Positions 12,545 through 12,876 of a stretch of DNA of 12,876 nt are shown in pieces. The stretch lies in contig JASHRZ010000436.1 of the NCBI GenBank assembly GCA_030037055.1, positions 1 to 12,876 on the forward strand, read 5' to 3'. Origin of the DNA: Alphaproteobacteria bacterium. Lineage in GTDB: Bacteria; Pseudomonadota; Alphaproteobacteria; ATCC43930; CGMCC-115725. The notes under the pieces were generated by a model. It saw nothing but the letters and a program-made list of their open reading frames with translations. It had not been told where the DNA came from and ran no database searches. Positions within the stretch are counted from its first letter, which is position 1. The number at the start of each line of letters is the position of its first letter. The translations under genes and the position numbers were made by a program.

Positions 12545-12876
12545 CGCGCCTCCTCGGGCCTGGCGTGCAGACGACCGGCGAACCACCGCCGCGCCAGCCG
12601 CGCCACCTCCTCGAGCGCGCCGGGCTCCTCGAAGAGATGGCCGGCGCCCGCCACCACCTCCAGTTTGGCTTCGCAGCGCAGCCTGGCCAGAGCCGAGCGA
12701 TTGAGCGCAAGCACCTCGCGGTCGGCACCGCCGACGATCAGCAGCGTCGGCGCAACGACGTGCGCGAGCGCGCTGCCGCCAAGATCCGGCCGCCCTCCGC
12801 GCGAGACGACCGCCGAGATGGCGCCTCCGAGCTTTCCGGCCGCCACGAGCGCTGCGGCGGCGCCGGTGCTGGCGCC
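12541..12876 (-). CDS. Dienelactone hydrolase-like alpha/beta hydrolase, C-terminal part (cut by window edge)
   Basis: The last 111 residues of a serine hydrolase; the gene continues beyond the right edge. The visible part starts with the nucleophile elbow G-A-S-T-G (Ser codon 12870-12868). It goes on through VVSRGGRPDLGGSALAH, then VAPTLLIVGGADREVLALN with the catalytic Asp (codon 12723-12721) and EVVAGAGHLFEEPGALEEVA with the catalytic His (12639-12637). The full catalytic triad is therefore present. It is a cytoplasmic-type enzyme; the substrate is unknown. It overlaps the phosphoribosyltransferase start by four bases. The promoter, and so any FNR/FixK site, lies outside the window. Confidence 0.88.
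   Translation of the reverse strand, partial: GASTGAAAALVAAGKLGGAISAVVSRGGRPDLGGSALAHVVAPTLLIVGGADREVLALNRSALARLRCEAKLEVVAGAGHLFEEPGALEEVARLARRWFAGRLHARPEEAR

Noticed and set aside
1..12876. CRISPR array, tRNA or rRNA genes
   Set aside because: I saw no regularly spaced direct repeats, no tRNA T-loop (GGTTCGAATC-type) with a matching cloverleaf and no rRNA sequence in the window.

Overview
The window is GC-rich DNA that reads like an alphaproteobacterium, most likely of the order Hyphomicrobiales (Rhizobiales: Bradyrhizobium, Beijerinckiaceae or Methylocystaceae-like). The reasons are an F1FO-ATPase inhibitor subunit zeta (DUF1476) paralogue, a phasin, a FixK-class CRP/FNR regulator with matching TTGA-N6-TCAA sites, a DUF6455 protein, and a Trp/Tyr/His-rich secreted protein of a type common in rhizobia. 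The assignment rests on gene content only; no housekeeping phylogenetic marker is present.

Layout. 1-1185: a partner-switching module. The N-terminal end of a cyclic-nucleotide-binding-domain protein runs leftward off the window, and divergent from it lie a STAS anti-sigma-factor antagonist and an RsbW-like ATP-binding kinase. 1186-1895: no intact gene, but a frameshifted remnant of an HlyD-type membrane fusion protein on the minus strand. 1896-3323: a small secreted protein and a phasin on the minus strand, then the zeta subunit on the plus strand. 3324-5750: a short unknown minus-strand gene and an orphan GroEL with no groES beside it. 5751-7055: the FixK-like regulator, convergent with a small protein carrying a histone-like basic tail. 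7333-8853: a decayed YcbB/LdtD-type L,D-transpeptidase gene (four frameshifts, two nonsense codons). 9021-9551: Hsp20 with a terminator. 9802-10457: a two-gene minus-strand operon (unknown protein, DUF6455 protein). 10755-11336: a ribosome-hibernation factor fused to a cold-shock domain. 11337-11607: non-coding, with a 12-bp inverted repeat. 11608-12876: a minus-strand operon of an alpha/beta hydrolase (cut by the window end), a phosphoribosyltransferase and a very small membrane protein.

The unifying signal is a set of FNR/FixK-type operators: six exact TTGA-N6-TCAA sites (2763, 3764, 4034, 7246, 8910, 10515) and two with one mismatch (2900, 10628). A random sequence of this length would be expected to hold about 0.2 exact sites. 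Every one of the eight lies 34-113 bases upstream of a start codon: phasin, zeta subunit, short unknown gene, groEL, L,D-transpeptidase remnant, hsp20, the DUF6455 operon and the hibernation factor. The FixK-like regulator sits in the middle; its recognition helix keeps the E, S and R residues that read TTGA, and it lacks the iron-sulphur cysteines of FNR. Its own promoter has no TTGA site but carries a different inverted repeat.

Inference: this is a compact low-oxygen or energy-limitation survival island. The FixK-like protein would switch on protein protection (GroEL, Hsp20), ribosome hibernation, ATP-hydrolysis braking (zeta) and storage-granule management (phasin). The phosphoribosyltransferase/hydrolase pair at the right edge recalls the fused homologue in the mycobacterial DosR dormancy regulon. 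Two envelope genes in the same stretch have decayed, so the island appears to be remodelling.
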